Notes: generated by a model from the sequence alone, not told the origin. 64,000 nucleotides of DNA from Ephemerocybe angulata (GCA_013368325.1 JAACJK010000165.1:558001-622000); one strand, 5' to 3'; numbered from the stretch's first letter, positions 48,551-60,209 are shown. A program made the numbers and translations.

Positions 48551-49600
48551 TGCACCTTCCCCTTCGACTGATGTTGTTGGGCTGGTGCACTTTTGACGCC
48601 TGTGGCGCACGCTGAAGGAAAGGGAGGATGGTGTATTCGACTGGTGCATGACGGGTGCATAGGATATCCCAGCCTTCCACGCGGTCCCCTAGGGCAAAAA
48701 TTTAACGTGACTCCCGCCCTCCCGCCCTTTAGACGCTTCTCTCCTTCCTTTCGGATGCATCCCAATGGGGCTATATCTCTCGACAGGGAAGGTTGCCCAA
48801 ACGGACAGGCGATCTAGATGGTCTCGATCTAGATGTCCTGTTTTGGGGATCGTGGAATAGCCACAATCTACTACGGGATAAGATTAGATAGCGCAACGCG
48901 TCTGAAAATGACACGCTTTGCACCAGCCTATACACCACCAGACGGGAAACTCATTGCACCAGGCTATACACCAGCCTGATCGCAAAATATGTTGCACCAG
49001 CGCATACACCACCGGTAATATTCTGGGATGGGGGCAGGGTCGGGGGTACCCTGGATCCTCCGTAGCCTGGATCCTCCGTAGCTCTGGATTTCTCCTATTG
49101 CTTTACCACCGTAGGTCACTGTAGCCCCGCATAACGTAGCCGACAGACCCCAACTCAATACCAGGCCCTGGAGGACTAGCCCATCCCAATCTGACGGCAT
49201 TTCCTTCCGCCATATACGCGTATATTATCTATAATACACATGTGCCACCAATAATTGCAGGATAGTGTGGATCTCCTTTGCGGCCGGGGTTTGCGGTTGC
49301 TCTAGGGTTCGAACCCGGTCCGTTTCTTCTTTTTTTTTTCTGTTCCGTTTCGTTTTCGGGCTTGGTCACTTCTCCCTTTCCGCGGTCTCTAGCTCTTAAA
49401 TAGCCCGCCCCACTCTTATAGATACAGTTTGGTCCTCCTGATATATGACAGGGCCTTCGTTTTGGCCTTTTCACCCATTGCGATGCTATTGCTCCCCAGC
49501 GCGCGCTATCCTCGAAAGACGGTATTTTGCCTTCCTGCCGACATGAAAGATCATTTCAAGTTGAAAGCCAGAGGCCTAGTACAGAGTTTTCCCTGAGAGA
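48540..49600. repeat. Unannotated repeat block downstream of gene C
   Basis: Contains recurring TGCACC/GGTGCA words and three related segments around TATACACCA (48927, 48968, 49003). No gene is supported. A GGTTCGAACCC at about 49303 resembles a pol III B box and is followed by a T-run, but the stems of a tRNA cannot be formed. It could be a SINE remnant. Confidence 0.4.
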
Positions 49601-49610
49601 ACCAAAACTC

Positions 49611-50440
49611 AACGACGAAACCCTCCAAGTCCAATTTCCTCTAAGTCCAAAGGCTCGGATCACCCTCAATGCACCAGTGATACACCCCTGCTTCTCCTGT
49701 CACCGCCGCAGCGTCAACGTCGGTTCAGTGTCCGATACACCCCCGATGCACCATCCTCAACGACGAAACCCTCCAAGTCCAACTTTCCTCTAAGTCCAAA
49801 GGCTCGGATCACCCTCAATGCACCCGTGATACACCCCTGCTTCTCCTGTCACCGCCGCAGCGTCAACGTCGGTTCTGTTAGAAGGCAATGCTCATGTTAC
49901 CTTCATCATCATTTGATACATAGCTTTTCGACGCTTCTTTCATTTCATCATTCTATCTGTCATTCTTTCATCATTCTATTCTATCAATCATTCCATCTAT
50001 CATTCTATTGATGGTTGTCACTTTATTGTTCTATAGATAGATCGATCATTGTTCTCTGACTCTATTGTTCCGTAAATAGATCGATCATTGTTCTCATACA
50101 GTATATAGTCCACACTGTGAGCGGTTGAGTCCCCATCGAACTCTTCCCACTCACAGGTGCGTATCATGTATATCATATAGCTATTACAAGCCTAATCGAA
50201 CTCTTCCCACTCACAGACGTGGTCAGAACTTATCCAAACTTAACAGTTTGATAGGTTCAGTGTCCGATACACCCCCGATGCACCATCCTCAATGACGAAA
50301 CCCTCCAAGTCCAACTTTCCTCTAAGTCCAAAGGCTCGGATCACCCTCAATGCACCCGTGATACACCCCTGCTTCTCCTGTCACCGCCGCAGCGTCAACG
50401 TCGGTTCAGTGTCTGATACACCCCCGATGCACCATCCCCC
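49611..50440. repeat. 148-bp minisatellite, three units plus decayed fourth
   Basis: Units start at 49611, 49759 and 50291, each with ACGAAACCCTCCAAGTCCAA, GGCTCGGATCACCCTCAATG, GATACACCCCTGCTTCTCC, CACCGCCGCAGCGTCAACGT and CCCCGATGCACCAT. Unit 2 is interrupted by a solo LTR. A fourth, diverged unit runs to about 50580. Units 1-3 differ at only a few bases. Confidence 0.8.
49876..50253 (+). mobile_element. Solo LTR of a Ty1/copia element
   Basis: A 378-bp sequence from TGTTAGAAGG to CAGTTTGATA, flanked by the direct 5-bp repeat GGTTC (49871-49875 and 50254-50258). The other minisatellite units show the uninterrupted site GGTTCAGTGTC. It resembles the LTR at 62681-63083: ATTGTTC words, CAGTATATAGTC.ACACTG, and a doubled ATCGAACT..TCCCACT motif. 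It results from recombination between the two LTRs of a full element. Confidence 0.85.
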
Positions 50441-51207
50441 CATCCAATTTCCTCCAAGTCCATAGCTCCAGATGCACCATCGATACCCCTCTGCTTCCCC
50501 GGCCGCCGCAGCACCGTCAACATCGGCTTACAAGCGCCGTCCAATGGATCCAATGCACCAACGATACAACATCTCTGCCAAGTCCAATTTTCTATAGGTT
50601 CAATGCACCACCCTCGATGCACCACAAATGCACTCGTACTTCTCCTGTCACCGATGTTTCTTACCCTTCCACTGAAAACACTGATCCCTTAAATTCTTCT
50701 CCCTATGCCCGCGAACCTTGGATAATCACAAGAAATGAATGTACATTGAGCGGGGGTCCTATGTCCAAAGTCAAACCTATCTAATGGTAATCTATTACTT
50801 TGGGCACGTTCTGAAGTCCAAGATAAGTCCGAGAGGCACGATGCAAGGTATGGAACGATCGTCAAGACCGAGGGGCACGCAGGAGAGAGAACATGGAAGG
50901 AACAGCGACAGGCAAGGTAAGAAAGTAAGTGAACGGGGGAAAGGAACTTGACATGTAGGACAAGAGAGACAGACGCGAATCGAAATGGACATCAAGAGGT
51001 TCGAAACATAAATACGGCGGGTACGTATCAAAAGCGGGAAGATCCCAAGAAAGAAACACTGACGGAAGGCGGAACATTGAGCTGAGAACGTGCGTACGTG
51101 TGTGGGCACAGGGAGATGATGGAGGGGTAAGAGGTGAGAGTGGCCAAATTGAGGGGCTAGTCGAGCAGTCGTGAGTCGCAGAAATGTGTGGGAGTTGAGG
51201 GGAGAGT

Positions 51208-54200
51208 TCAAGTCCGAGCCCTGACAAAGAAACATTAGCATATCCAAGTAGCGGCCTGCGAAAGACGACATACCTCTTTCGTGGGGGTTCCTCTGGAGCT
51301 TCGTTTTCCTCAGACCCGCGCTTTGAACCCTTGTAAGGTGCAGTGTAAATGAGCACGTCCAAGGTCTTGCTGACGTCGGTGACCGCCCCCTTCCATGCGC
51401 CCCGAGAGTCCTCCCTGAACGGTCCGGGACCATCCTTTGCCGCACATCCCCACCACATCATGAGCATCATCAGAGACAGCAAACCGTTCGCACCTGATCT
51501 TCGGATCGGCGCCCATACGTCCGACGTAATAGATGGATCGTCGTAGACCGGTTTCGGGAGCTCACTTTCTGACTTGCGAAACGCCGGCTGGATCGACGAC
51601 CACCACTTCGTGATTGCGATGCCGATATCTGCTGGGTCGTCGATGAAAGGTGCATGGTTGTGGTTTCGGGCGCCATGGGATCCCTTACTAGTCCATTGTG
51701 ACCATTCTTCCGGTCGTTGTTTGACAGGAAGTGAACCCTGCGCAGGGTAAGCTCAGTTAGAAAGGATAACGGTAGCCGCTACGCACCTTAGCCACCCTCC
51801 CATATCCGAGAGTCTGTTCGAGCTGCCCCCACTTATCTACCGTCGCGCACCACTCCTCGCCGAGGCCAGCGTTCTTCAAGTTTTTGAATGCGGTCAAGTA
51901 CCAGTCTGGGGGAGGAAGAGATTCTGAGCTGGAACCCTTCTCGGATATCGTGGAGGGTTTCGCGGTGTTTGTGCCGATCTTCTGCAGAACCTCGTGCTTC
52001 CTCGAGGGTACTTGACCTCTTCCCGATCGCCGAGGAGCGGTAGCAGCAGGGGAGGGGTTCGGTTGGTCATGAGGTGGAGGGGGGACTGTGCTGGCGGGGA
52101 CTTTCGGTGGATCGAGAGGTGGAGGGGGGACGGTGCTGGCGGGGACTTTCGGACTTTCGGTTGATCGAGAGGTCGAGGGGGGACGGTGCTGGCGGGGACT
52201 TTCGGTTGATCGAGAGGTGGAGGGGGGACGGTGCTGGCGGGGACTTTCGGTTGATCGAGAGGTCGAGGGGGGACGGTGCTGGCGGGGACTTTCGGTTGAT
52301 CGAGAGGTCGAGGGGGACGGTGCTGGCGGGGACGACATTCGGCTGAGCGGGACGTGGAGCGGGGACGGTGCTGGCTGGAGGGGGGACGGTGCTGGCAGGG
52401 ACGACATTCGGCTGAGCGGGAGGTGGAGCGGGGACGGTGCTGGCGGGGACGTTAGGTTGAGTAGGAGGTGGGGGGGTCGTGTGTGGAGTGCCGCTGCCTG
52501 GTAAAGTGTCAGTCCTACCGTGGGTTGATGGAGGAGTCAAAGACTGTTGGGTCGTCGCTGGTTGAATAGGTGCGCCGATCCCCTCACGCCCACCAAGGCC
52601 CGCATGATGCTGGGGTGGGGGTGGGGGGTTGAGACCGAAAGTGGACTGTCCACTCCGCGAGCCTAAGAGGGCGTACGAATCCCACGTGCGATATCCCGCC
52701 GAGACGCTAGGGGCGATGTCCGACCAAGTCGAGCTGGTTGAAGAAGTCGGATGTGTTTGGTTCGATCGCGAGGAAGTGTCAGTGAAGCGAGAATCGCGGG
52801 AGGCGGAGTTCGAGATCTGGTCAAAGTTGTAAAGGGAGGACGTGCTAGAGGTCTGATCGGTCATGTCGAAATCGAAGTCGGGCGTAAGGGAGGACTGATC
52901 AAGGCGGTTGAATGGACTATCGGTGAAGTCGTTGTTCTGCCCAGCTATGTCAGAGGCGAGCCCGGCAGATTGTGCGAGCCTGTAGGATGGACGAGACGCT
53001 GTATCAGTATTGACAAACGGATACTTCTGGAAGCGAGGCCCATATCCCTCCTCGTGGCCGTTCCTGTCGTTCAAGAAGGCGGAATACCCCGATTTAGGCG
53101 AGTTTAACAGATCTCTGTGGCCATTGGACGGCCTTCCGAAGTCGAAGTCCAGGGAGTCTTTCCATGCTGCGAATCTTATCAGTTGCTCTTTCGAAATCGG
53201 TGCAATGGTACTCACAGGAAACGCCAGTGGGCGAAGTGGTGAAGTGGTAATGAGGACCAGCTCGACGGAGGCCTACATCTGGAGTAGCCAAACGGAGAGG
53301 AGGGCCTCTCCGAGAGGGGGTACCCCAGGTAGACCCCGCATCGGCGTTGTGGTTGGGGTCAGAACCTTCTTGCTCAGGTGATGCCGCGGTTGGGCTCTGT
53401 TTGGAGACGGGCTTCTCTTGGGATACCGATGGACTAGTGGTACCTGTCGTACCAGTGCCAGATATAGTCTGCGTAGAAGGCTGAGCCGAAGGCGTAGCGA
53501 TCTCATCGACTGATAGATATCAGAGCTTAGCTGAACCCCAATGCACAGGAGGAAAAAGACGTGTACGTGCCTTTTGGAGAAGAAGCTTTGGCCAAATCAC
53601 CCTCACTTTCGGTGGATTTCTCAGACCCGATCTCCGATGCTAATTATGATGAGCACTTGGACATAGGCAAGGATTAAATTGACTCACCGAAAACATGGCG
53701 TTTTGCGAAACGAGCGACTGCCTCAACAAAGACTCGGTCATGATCGACCCACGAGGATGAGAACAAAGGGGTATCCTCTTTATCGCCAAATTGAAGCCTA
53801 ATATAGGTGAGTAGGAACCCAGAGGGGCGGTTGAGCTAGTACGTCCAGGCGGATATCTTCCCTTGTGACTCTGGCACTGGACCAACGAGTGTGATGAGGG
53901 CCATGAGACCGGCCTTTCGAACAGGAGGCTCGACGACAGACTTAAGGATCGCCGGGAGAAGATTAATATACCTAGTTTAGAGTCCTCTGAGCCATCAGCG
54001 AGTGGTGCAGCTGCGGAGATGACTTACCGCTGGGGGTCTTTGCTCTCCGATTCATCTTCAATCCTTTTATCGGAGCTATTTGCCTCGACAAAATCGTCAA
54101 CGGCCTTCAGTTGCTCCTCAGTGGCATTGTTATACAGGTTCTGACACACGCTGTGCCAGCTCTGTAGTTTATACCTCCCCACGGCGCCATCCTCTTCGCA

Positions 54201-54668
54201 ACGCACCTCCTTGGCTGCCCGAACCTCGTCGGGATAGAGCTTCGCAAAGGCCTCGTAGGCCTTCGGACCACGGGTTCGAGGAGCGTAGATAGACTTAAGA
54301 ACCTTGGCAGGTACTGCGATGGGGACCTTCCTACTGCGAGCATTGCACCTCCACCTAAACCACTCCCGCAGGCGCTAAGACACCGTTAAATCGCTGAGTC
54401 GCGTAGACGCGTGTGAGAATAAATAAACACATACCGATTGAAGCTTTTGGAGAGCAGGCGTGTATATCTTCATCTGCTCCTCGTCGAGTTGATCGACGGT
54501 GAGACCAGGAAATAACACTTCGACTAGAGGGTATTCGTCCAGATATTGAGAGTAAAGCAGTGTCCAGAATGGTAGGTAGTGGCGATTGACTTGACATTTC
54601 TTGTACTGGGGGATGAGATTTGTGAGGAAATTCGTTTGGGCGTCCGACGCCCAGCCTGGAGGAGCCAT
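51208..54668 (-). CDS. Agaricomycete-specific repetitive-family gene with Pro-rich minisatellite
   Basis: Starts MAPPGWASDAQTNFLTNLIP at 54668, continues through exons with TRGPKAYEAFAKLYPDEVRA and INLLPAILKSVVEPPVRKAG, and passes a long Ser/Asp/Gln-rich middle (53215-52500). It ends with PDWYLTAFKNLKNAGLGEEW, HAPFIDDPADIGIAITKWW, LLSLMMLMMWWGCAAK and a basic tail PRKRART before the stop at 51208. The N- and C-terminal blocks fit a multicopy gene family I associate with Agaricomycetes; its function is unknown. At 52084-52460 a 45-bp repeat encodes 15-residue Pro/Ser units. One 44-bp and one 53-bp unit shift the frame, so the upstream frame runs to a TGA at 52068 and does not rejoin the downstream coding frame. 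The locus may be a pseudogene unless splicing removes part of the tract. The exon count is uncertain. Confidence 0.55.
52084..52460 (-). repeat. 45-bp coding minisatellite
   Basis: About six units containing ACGGTGCTGGCGGGGACTTT and GGTTGATCGAGAGGT on the plus strand, then three degenerate shorter ones with ACGACATTCGGCTGAGCGGG. Most units are 45 bp; one is 53 bp (doubled CTTTCGGA, near 52148) and one is 44 bp (near 52305). All three minus-strand frames stay open through the array. Confidence 0.8.
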
Positions 54669-54992
54669 GTCGATGAGGATAGGAGTGTGTGGTGTATGCC
54701 AGTACTGCGCGATACAGGACTAGATGTGAATGTTGAACGTTGAATATTCCAGTTGCGATCATTTTGTACTTTTACAGATACCGAATAAGAGCTTGATAAG
54801 ATTAGATGCCAACCAAACTCAGTAACTCAGCAGCCAGCTTCGAACTTCGATCTTCTCGTCCGTACTCACACCTCGCGCCTCGATCTAGTACTTCGCCTCC
54901 GATGGATTCTTCCCTGTCCACGGGGCTCTACAGTGCGTGGCCGCTCTATCGGAATTTGAATCCAAACAGGCGGCAAACAAGGTGCGGATATC

Positions 54993-54999
54993 TATAAAG
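54993..54999 (+). promoter_or_regulatory. TATA box
   Basis: TATAAAG 79 nt upstream of the ATG at 55078, in a divergent promoter shared with the minus-strand gene starting at 54668. Confidence 0.5.
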
Positions 55000-55077
55000 T
55001 CCTCCTTTAGAACGCCAGTCCGCCAGTGTTCTATTCGCGTATTCTCATCCACCTAACAACCAACTACACCCAGATCA

Positions 55078-56380
55078 ATGCCCAGTAGGTCTAACATGAA
55101 TGAGGAGGGTACTGCTCTTCGTGGCATTCACCTCTCCTTGCGCATGAAAGATTTAGTGGGATTCGTGGTTCGTGCAATTGACCTCCGTATGTTTTCGTTT
55201 GATATCACTTACCCCCCGACCGCAACACTGATTGGCCCTTTTGCGTGCGCAGGACGCTCAACCCTCAACAGAGCTGACAAGGACAACACCTCGTACCGTA
55301 TGTTTCTTTGCTGTCTGCCATGAATATCTGGTTCGATTAACCTCTCGGATAGATGCTGAGACCTGTGCTGTCTGTGACGGCACAGGGTTTGTCATAGTCC
55401 CCAACTTGGGCTCTGGCGACGCCGACGACGACGACAACGATGTCTTCGTCAGCGACTCCGACGAGGATGGAGAGCTCCCCCCGCTTCTCACCACCAGTAC
55501 GTGTAAGGTAGTTCAGAATCGGCGGCCTCATGCTCACCAGGTTCTAGCCACAGGGGCTTCCGCCGCTCACGCTTCTTCCGCCGGTAGGACTTCTGGCGCC
55601 GGAGAGCCCACGTCCAACACTGACCGGACTTTGGCCCTAGGCTTGCATCTAGCTGCGTCTGCTGGACTTCTGAGTCCCCCTTCCACTGCTGTTACCCCCG
55701 CGGCTGCGACCGTTGTCCCTGCTCCCGCCGTCGCCACCGCATCCAACACTGTCATTACTCCCGCGTCTACGGCCTCTGTCTCTGCACCTGCCGCCGCCAC
55801 CTCCACCACCGTCGTTACTCCCGCGGGCGCGACCGTCGTCCCTGTCCCTGCCACTGCTGCTCCTGCCACCGCCCCCGTCGTAACTCTGACTCCCGCCAAC
55901 CCCACCCTCGGTACCAACCCGGCCCTTGGCAATCCAGCTCTTATCACCCCTGCCGCGGTTACCCTGGCCGTCGTCACTCAAACTCAGGTTCTCGGCCTTC
56001 CTCCTGTGTCTACAGTTATTCCAGGATTCCACTCCCTCGGTCCCAACACCCCCGCCCCTGAGCCTGACGATGCTCTTTTTGCGTCCCCTGGCGGTAAGCA
56101 TCTCTGTCATATTGAGCTTCTTTAACTGACTTCCGCGATCAGAAGATCGTTACTACTGCGTTTCCAAAGGCATCCGCGTTGGAGTCTTCGGCGGTTGGTT
56201 AGTATTTGTCTGTCTAATGGTCGACTTCGCTTAGTCTAACCATGTTATGTTGACAGGCATAACACGTCGCCGTACGTCACCGGAGTCGCCTCGGCTAGCT
56301 TCAATCGTCACCGCACCATCCAGGCCGCCTTCGCAGCCTACGAAGACGCCTACGCGAGGGGATTCGCATGCTATGTCTAG
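55078..56380 (+). CDS. RNase H1 N-terminal (hybrid-binding/viroplasmin) domain protein
   Basis: Five exons join in phase: 55078-55186, 55253-55297, 55353-56093, 56143-56197 and 56257-56380. The N-terminus contains LRMKDLVGFVVRAID, then CAVCDGTGF and an acidic run (DADDDDNDVF). The long middle is Ala/Thr/Pro/Val-rich with repeats of the type TPAxATVVPAPA. The C-terminal ~50 residues read DRYYCVSKGIRVGVFGGW, then YVTGVASASFNRHRTI and AFAAYEDAYARGFA. This is the hybrid-binding fold found at the N-terminus of eukaryotic RNase H1, which contacts RNA-DNA duplexes. There is no RNase H catalytic domain, so a binding role is inferred. Such stand-alone domains are common in mushroom genomes. Both short final introns interrupt the domain. 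Confidence 0.75.
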
Positions 56381-57606
56381 GGTGCCGCGTGGCGGCCCGG
56401 CTCTTGCCACACTCACCCCTTCCCTCTCCTACCCTTTTCATTTCGTCATGGCTCTCAGCGTGTGTGTTTGGCCGTCTGTATTCAATCTTGTCCGCGTTTG
56501 ATGTTCTACTTTGTACTTTGTATATTGTGCTTCTGTCTCCATGTATATATCCCAACCCCCCCTCAGTTTTCAATATATGTGCCTTGATTCGAATTATTTG
56601 AGCTGCGTGAATAGCGGAGTCACAATTTTCAAGGGAGATTATACTTAGACTTCGCAGAACTCGTGGGCGCTTACCACGTCTGAGGTCCAAGTTCCCGCCA
56701 TGGGCGTGTCACACCTGAGCCGTCCCCGGGGACAGTGAATTATATGTTCGGGCTATGCGCCTGGCTTCCAAGGGCCAATGGTACCTATATGCAGCCGCAC
56801 AGCTGCAGAGAATTCGGACTATTGCTGGCTAAGCGCTCAGGGCCGCGTGTGGAGTTTCAGGAGCCGTGATGGCATTCGGCATTTGCCGGTGGGGGACTTA
56901 GCGTCGAACGCCGTCGAGGTCCCAGTCAAAATCGTAGGCACTCCATGCAGCACATCTCTCTAGCGTCGGGGACAGCTTTGGGGTATATAGAATAGATATA
57001 TTAGTATATTCGTTAGGGTTGAATGACAATTTGGGCAGAATGAAGGCTCGCAAAGATGAAGGATTTATCGTTGAAGTTGATCGATGCATAGGGTATTGAA
57101 GCGGGATAATTTGCACGCACAGTCTCTTCTAGGTTACTTCAAAGCTATTTAGTTGTACCTATGGGTACCTTTGGGTGGGAAATACGATTGGCTCTCGACT
57201 CCGCTGACCGTAGGAGCCGTCTCGCTCCTTGCGAGGAAAATAGGCGTCTTAAGCGGCGTTTCGGGACAAGGGGCCATGAAAAACATAAGTAGAGTATCAC
57301 AGGAGTATGAGAATTAAAATGAATAACTATTTTCAAGACTTGGAAGTATTATGAGTGAAGGGGCAAGTAAAGTACACGACTTGCAACCCGGTTCGCATAG
57401 CAGACTTGAGACGGAAGTCGCGCTTTTACGACGTCCTGGTATTTTCGTTAGATCTATAATTTTTATTTTACATATGTCTTTATATACTATCTGGGCACCG
57501 AGAACGAGTCTCATACCGGCTATCGACCTATGGATGGGTGTAGGAAAGCGTTATCTATGTTCGATTATCCGTCAGTAGGACGGTTTATCGTGCTGCGATT
57601 GGTCAT

Positions 57607-57649
57607 AGATCTCAGTCCAAATCGGGATCGTCCCGATTTGGACAGATCT
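57607..57649. promoter_or_regulatory. Perfect palindromic site upstream of a TATA box
   Basis: AGATCT, two bases, GTCCAAATCGGGA, a TCG centre, TCCCGATTTGGAC, AGATCT: a 13-bp perfect inverted repeat with a second 6-bp pair outside. It lies about 37 bp before the TATA box at 57686. A binding site for a dimeric regulator is possible, or a transposon footprint. From 56400 to 57600 no gene is supported. Confidence 0.45.
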
Positions 57650-57685
57650 GAATCTGGCTACAAGGGCGACTTCTTCCGCTCATCT

Positions 57686-57692
57686 ATATAAG
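57686..57692 (+). promoter_or_regulatory. TATA box
   Basis: TATATAA, followed by a pyrimidine-rich leader with a possible 5' UTR intron (GTAAGTC at about 57776 to an AG at about 57853) and the ATG at 57871. Confidence 0.45.
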
Positions 57693-57870
57693 ATTCTACG
57701 GCCAGCACAACGACTCAAGTCCTTTTCTACCCGCTTTCCCGGTCCCAGCCATTCCCAACCGCCCCTTTCACCAGGTAAGTCGCGCCGCCCCTCCCCTCCA
57801 CCGCGCCCGCCCGCCCTCGCGTGTCTGCCGCCGGCGCTAACGTGGTCGCGCAGATCACATCACCGACAAC

Positions 57871-58408
57871 ATGCCGATCAATCGACGCGGCCTGTTGACG
57901 ATGGCGCAGATTCGTGACTTGCTCACTGGGGCAATTCAACTCCTCCAGCTGCGGCTCGTACGGGGAGACGAGGGCGTCTTTTGGGCTGGCTTCGTTTTAC
58001 GCTGGGGTCGCATTCACGGCGTGCCCCCGGCTCCCAACGGCGCCGATCCTCAGGCCTTCGTCCTGGAGTACCGGGAGGTGCGTGTTGTCTTCAACTTTCG
58101 GTGGGTCTTGAACTTGGCATCTACGCCGTATGCTGACGTTATCGTTATAGAGCATCGTACATCTCGTTAGGACTGTCGCTCTCCGTCGGAGGCGTGTTGG
58201 TCGGCCGCGGATTGTGAGTTGGAACATTCACATTGAACAAATCCGGTTCCTCCATTCGCGGCTGCGCACCATCCTCTACTTCATCGTCAACGTCAACCTC
58301 TACCTCAGCCGCCCAACCACCATATCCACCGACCGTCTCATCCCTATCGTGTTCGGAACGTCTCACAGGACCACGACAGCACCCGGCCTCCGAAACCGCC
58401 GTCCTTAG
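57871..58408 (+). CDS. Hypothetical small protein
   Basis: MPINRRGLLTMAQIRDLLTG begins after a leader with a TATA box and a likely 5' UTR intron. The first exon encodes LLQLRLVRGDEGVFWAGF and runs to about 58078 (EYRE). A GTGCGT..TAG intron (about 58078-58150) leads to SIVHLVRTVALRRRRVGRP and a hydrophobic FLHSRLRTILYFIVNVNLYL before the stop at 58406. Total about 155 residues, basic, with no known domain. Support comes from promoter structure and a plausible splice, not homology. Confidence 0.35.
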
Positions 58409-58872
58409 AGCTTTAGTCTCGGTCCTGTGTTCCTCCCCCCCACTCTCTAGATGGCTGGCGTGTTGCTGTTTGCGCGCTATAGTCTGTATTGACCCTTCTT
58501 GTCGGACTGGACGTGTAGTATAGCCCCCTTGTATATTGAATATTCTACTTCACCTCCATCCAATATCTTGACGACTTGTTCATTGCGCGACTTGGGCGGC
58601 GTGATTTTCAACACGCGCTACGCGTTTTCTCAGCCGGGTCCGAGGACTCAAAGAAACGGTGACTCTGGCTGACTTAAAGGAGCAATATCCGTCCTCTGCT
58701 GCGCCGATCCGTGATTTCGAGGCAACAGCAGTATCCAAGTTAGGCTTCGCGGTACGATCTCCGATGTAAATTGCCCAGGTAGGATACATTAAGGAGCCAC
58801 TAGGCTCAAACGGTCTGAACATGCACTTGGAGCGCGTGGGGTATCCTTTCCCTTGCCTGATCAGCATGATTG

Positions 58873-59229
58873 CACTGCGTGCATGGTCACATATTTCCAC
58901 CAAAAATATGGTAGAAATATTATGGAAATAGCCAATATATTTCCACCATATTTCCGGATGAAGTAGTCTGGAGAAATCATAACGTTATTCTTACCATATT
59001 TCGCACCGAGAATAGTAAGTAAATACTGAATATGATTTGTTGGTTTTCTGGGCTCAAATTGGGAAGTGGATTGTGTATATACATCAATATTTCTGGCTTG
59101 AAATAGGTTAGAAATATGAAATCCATATTTACAGGCTACTTCTTATAGAAATAATGTAGAAATACTTCGAGTATTTCCACAGTATTTCCACATTATTTTC
59201 TCCTGAAATAGCGCACCACCCACGCAGTG
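58873..59229. mobile_element. CACTA-like MITE (357 bp)
   Basis: The ends read CACTGCGTG inward on both strands (58873 and 59229), with further similarity (TGGT and TATTTC) over about 25 bp. The flanking bases are TTG on both sides, a 3-bp duplication as expected for CACTA-type transposition. The interior is AT-rich and built of many ATATTTCC/GGAAATA words in both orientations. No coding capacity. Confidence 0.65.
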
Positions 59230-59640
59230 TTGTTTCTATAGCCCTGTACCCCCACGCCAATGTTCAATTGCAAAACTATTGTTCTCGCAGGGTACAGGAC
59301 ACGCACTGTACTTCGATCCCCAGGCCTAAGGACCAGCGCGCGCAGCCCCACGTCGCATTGGTCACAGCCGCATGCCTTCTATGTCAGCTCCAATTGTAGA
59401 CGCACCAGCGGAGGTCCAGACTAGGTCAGAGAGATTCCGCGTGCACCGCTGATTCTGCTCGGTTAGAACAACGCCTGTTGTCGAGGTAAGCTTTGGCTAG
59501 GGCGAAATCACCTTGATAGGGCTGTGAACCTGCACGAGGCGTGAGATTATATAAAGTATATTATTGAGCTCGTACAGCGGTACAAGGTCTCACCGTTCGC
59601 GTTCCCCAACCCCACCTTTCGAACGAAGAGCGGGCAGTCT

Positions 59641-60078
59641 TTAAACTTTCCTTGTATCTGATGCCGGAGGTCTGCCCCACACCTCATTGATCCGGGGCGT
59701 ATTGCTGATGGATTCGCGTAGCGTGGTGGTTGGCGACGTGAGAGCCTGCAAAGGCTGATCCTGGCCGAAAACAGCGAGGACTTCGAGGAAGCCGTACGTT
59801 GTCATCGACACCACGTGTGGCTCGAGGACTTCTACACCTACTGGTTCGAGAGCTGGACCCCTATCCCTGGCAGAATATCCCAGCGCCGTCGTACTCAACT
59901 GTTGTATCAAGAGCGAGCGGTGAGCTATTCTGCGTTGTTGTCTAAGTGAGAGTCCTCCCTGAATTACCCACAGTGGGTTTGCAACTCCCTCTGGAAGTTG
60001 GTACGGGATGAGCATACTCGCCGAGAGGCTCGGAGGCTGAGAGCGTGGGGCAAGTGTGTTGACTTCGTGTTCCATCAA
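59641..60078 (-). CDS. Hypothetical open frame
   Basis: An open frame of 145 residues without recognisable domain, ending TRKV. It lies about 130 bp beyond the stop of the next minus-strand gene and might be a decayed neighbour or a chance frame. Composition is unremarkable. Confidence 0.2.
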   Translation of the reverse strand: MMEHEVNTLAPRSQPPSLSASMLIPYQLPEGVANPLWVIQGGLSLRQQRRIAHRSLLIQQLSTTALGYSARDRGPALEPVGVEVLEPHVVSMTTYGFLEVLAVFGQDQPLQALTSPTTTLRESISNTPRINEVWGRPPASDTRKV

Positions 60079-60209
60079 TGGTTGGAGGTGAACGGGGCTG
60101 GTGATGCATCCAGCGCTAATGGCTCTGCTTAATTATTCTCCAATTCTGCATGTAACCATTGTCATTCAACCTGACTAGAACCTGCTCCACGACAACGACA
60201 ATATATTAT

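Noticed and set aside
49255..49330. Possible tRNA or SINE around GGTTCGAACCC
   Set aside because: The B-box-like word is present, but neither strand forms a 5-bp T stem or an acceptor stem. Kept only as a remark in the repeat block.
49611..50580. CRISPR array
   Set aside because: Units are 148 bp, contiguous and without unique spacers in a eukaryotic context; this is a minisatellite.
55567..55977. Minus-strand Gly/Ala-rich frames opposite the Ala/Thr/Pro linker
   Set aside because: Complement of a low-complexity coding region.
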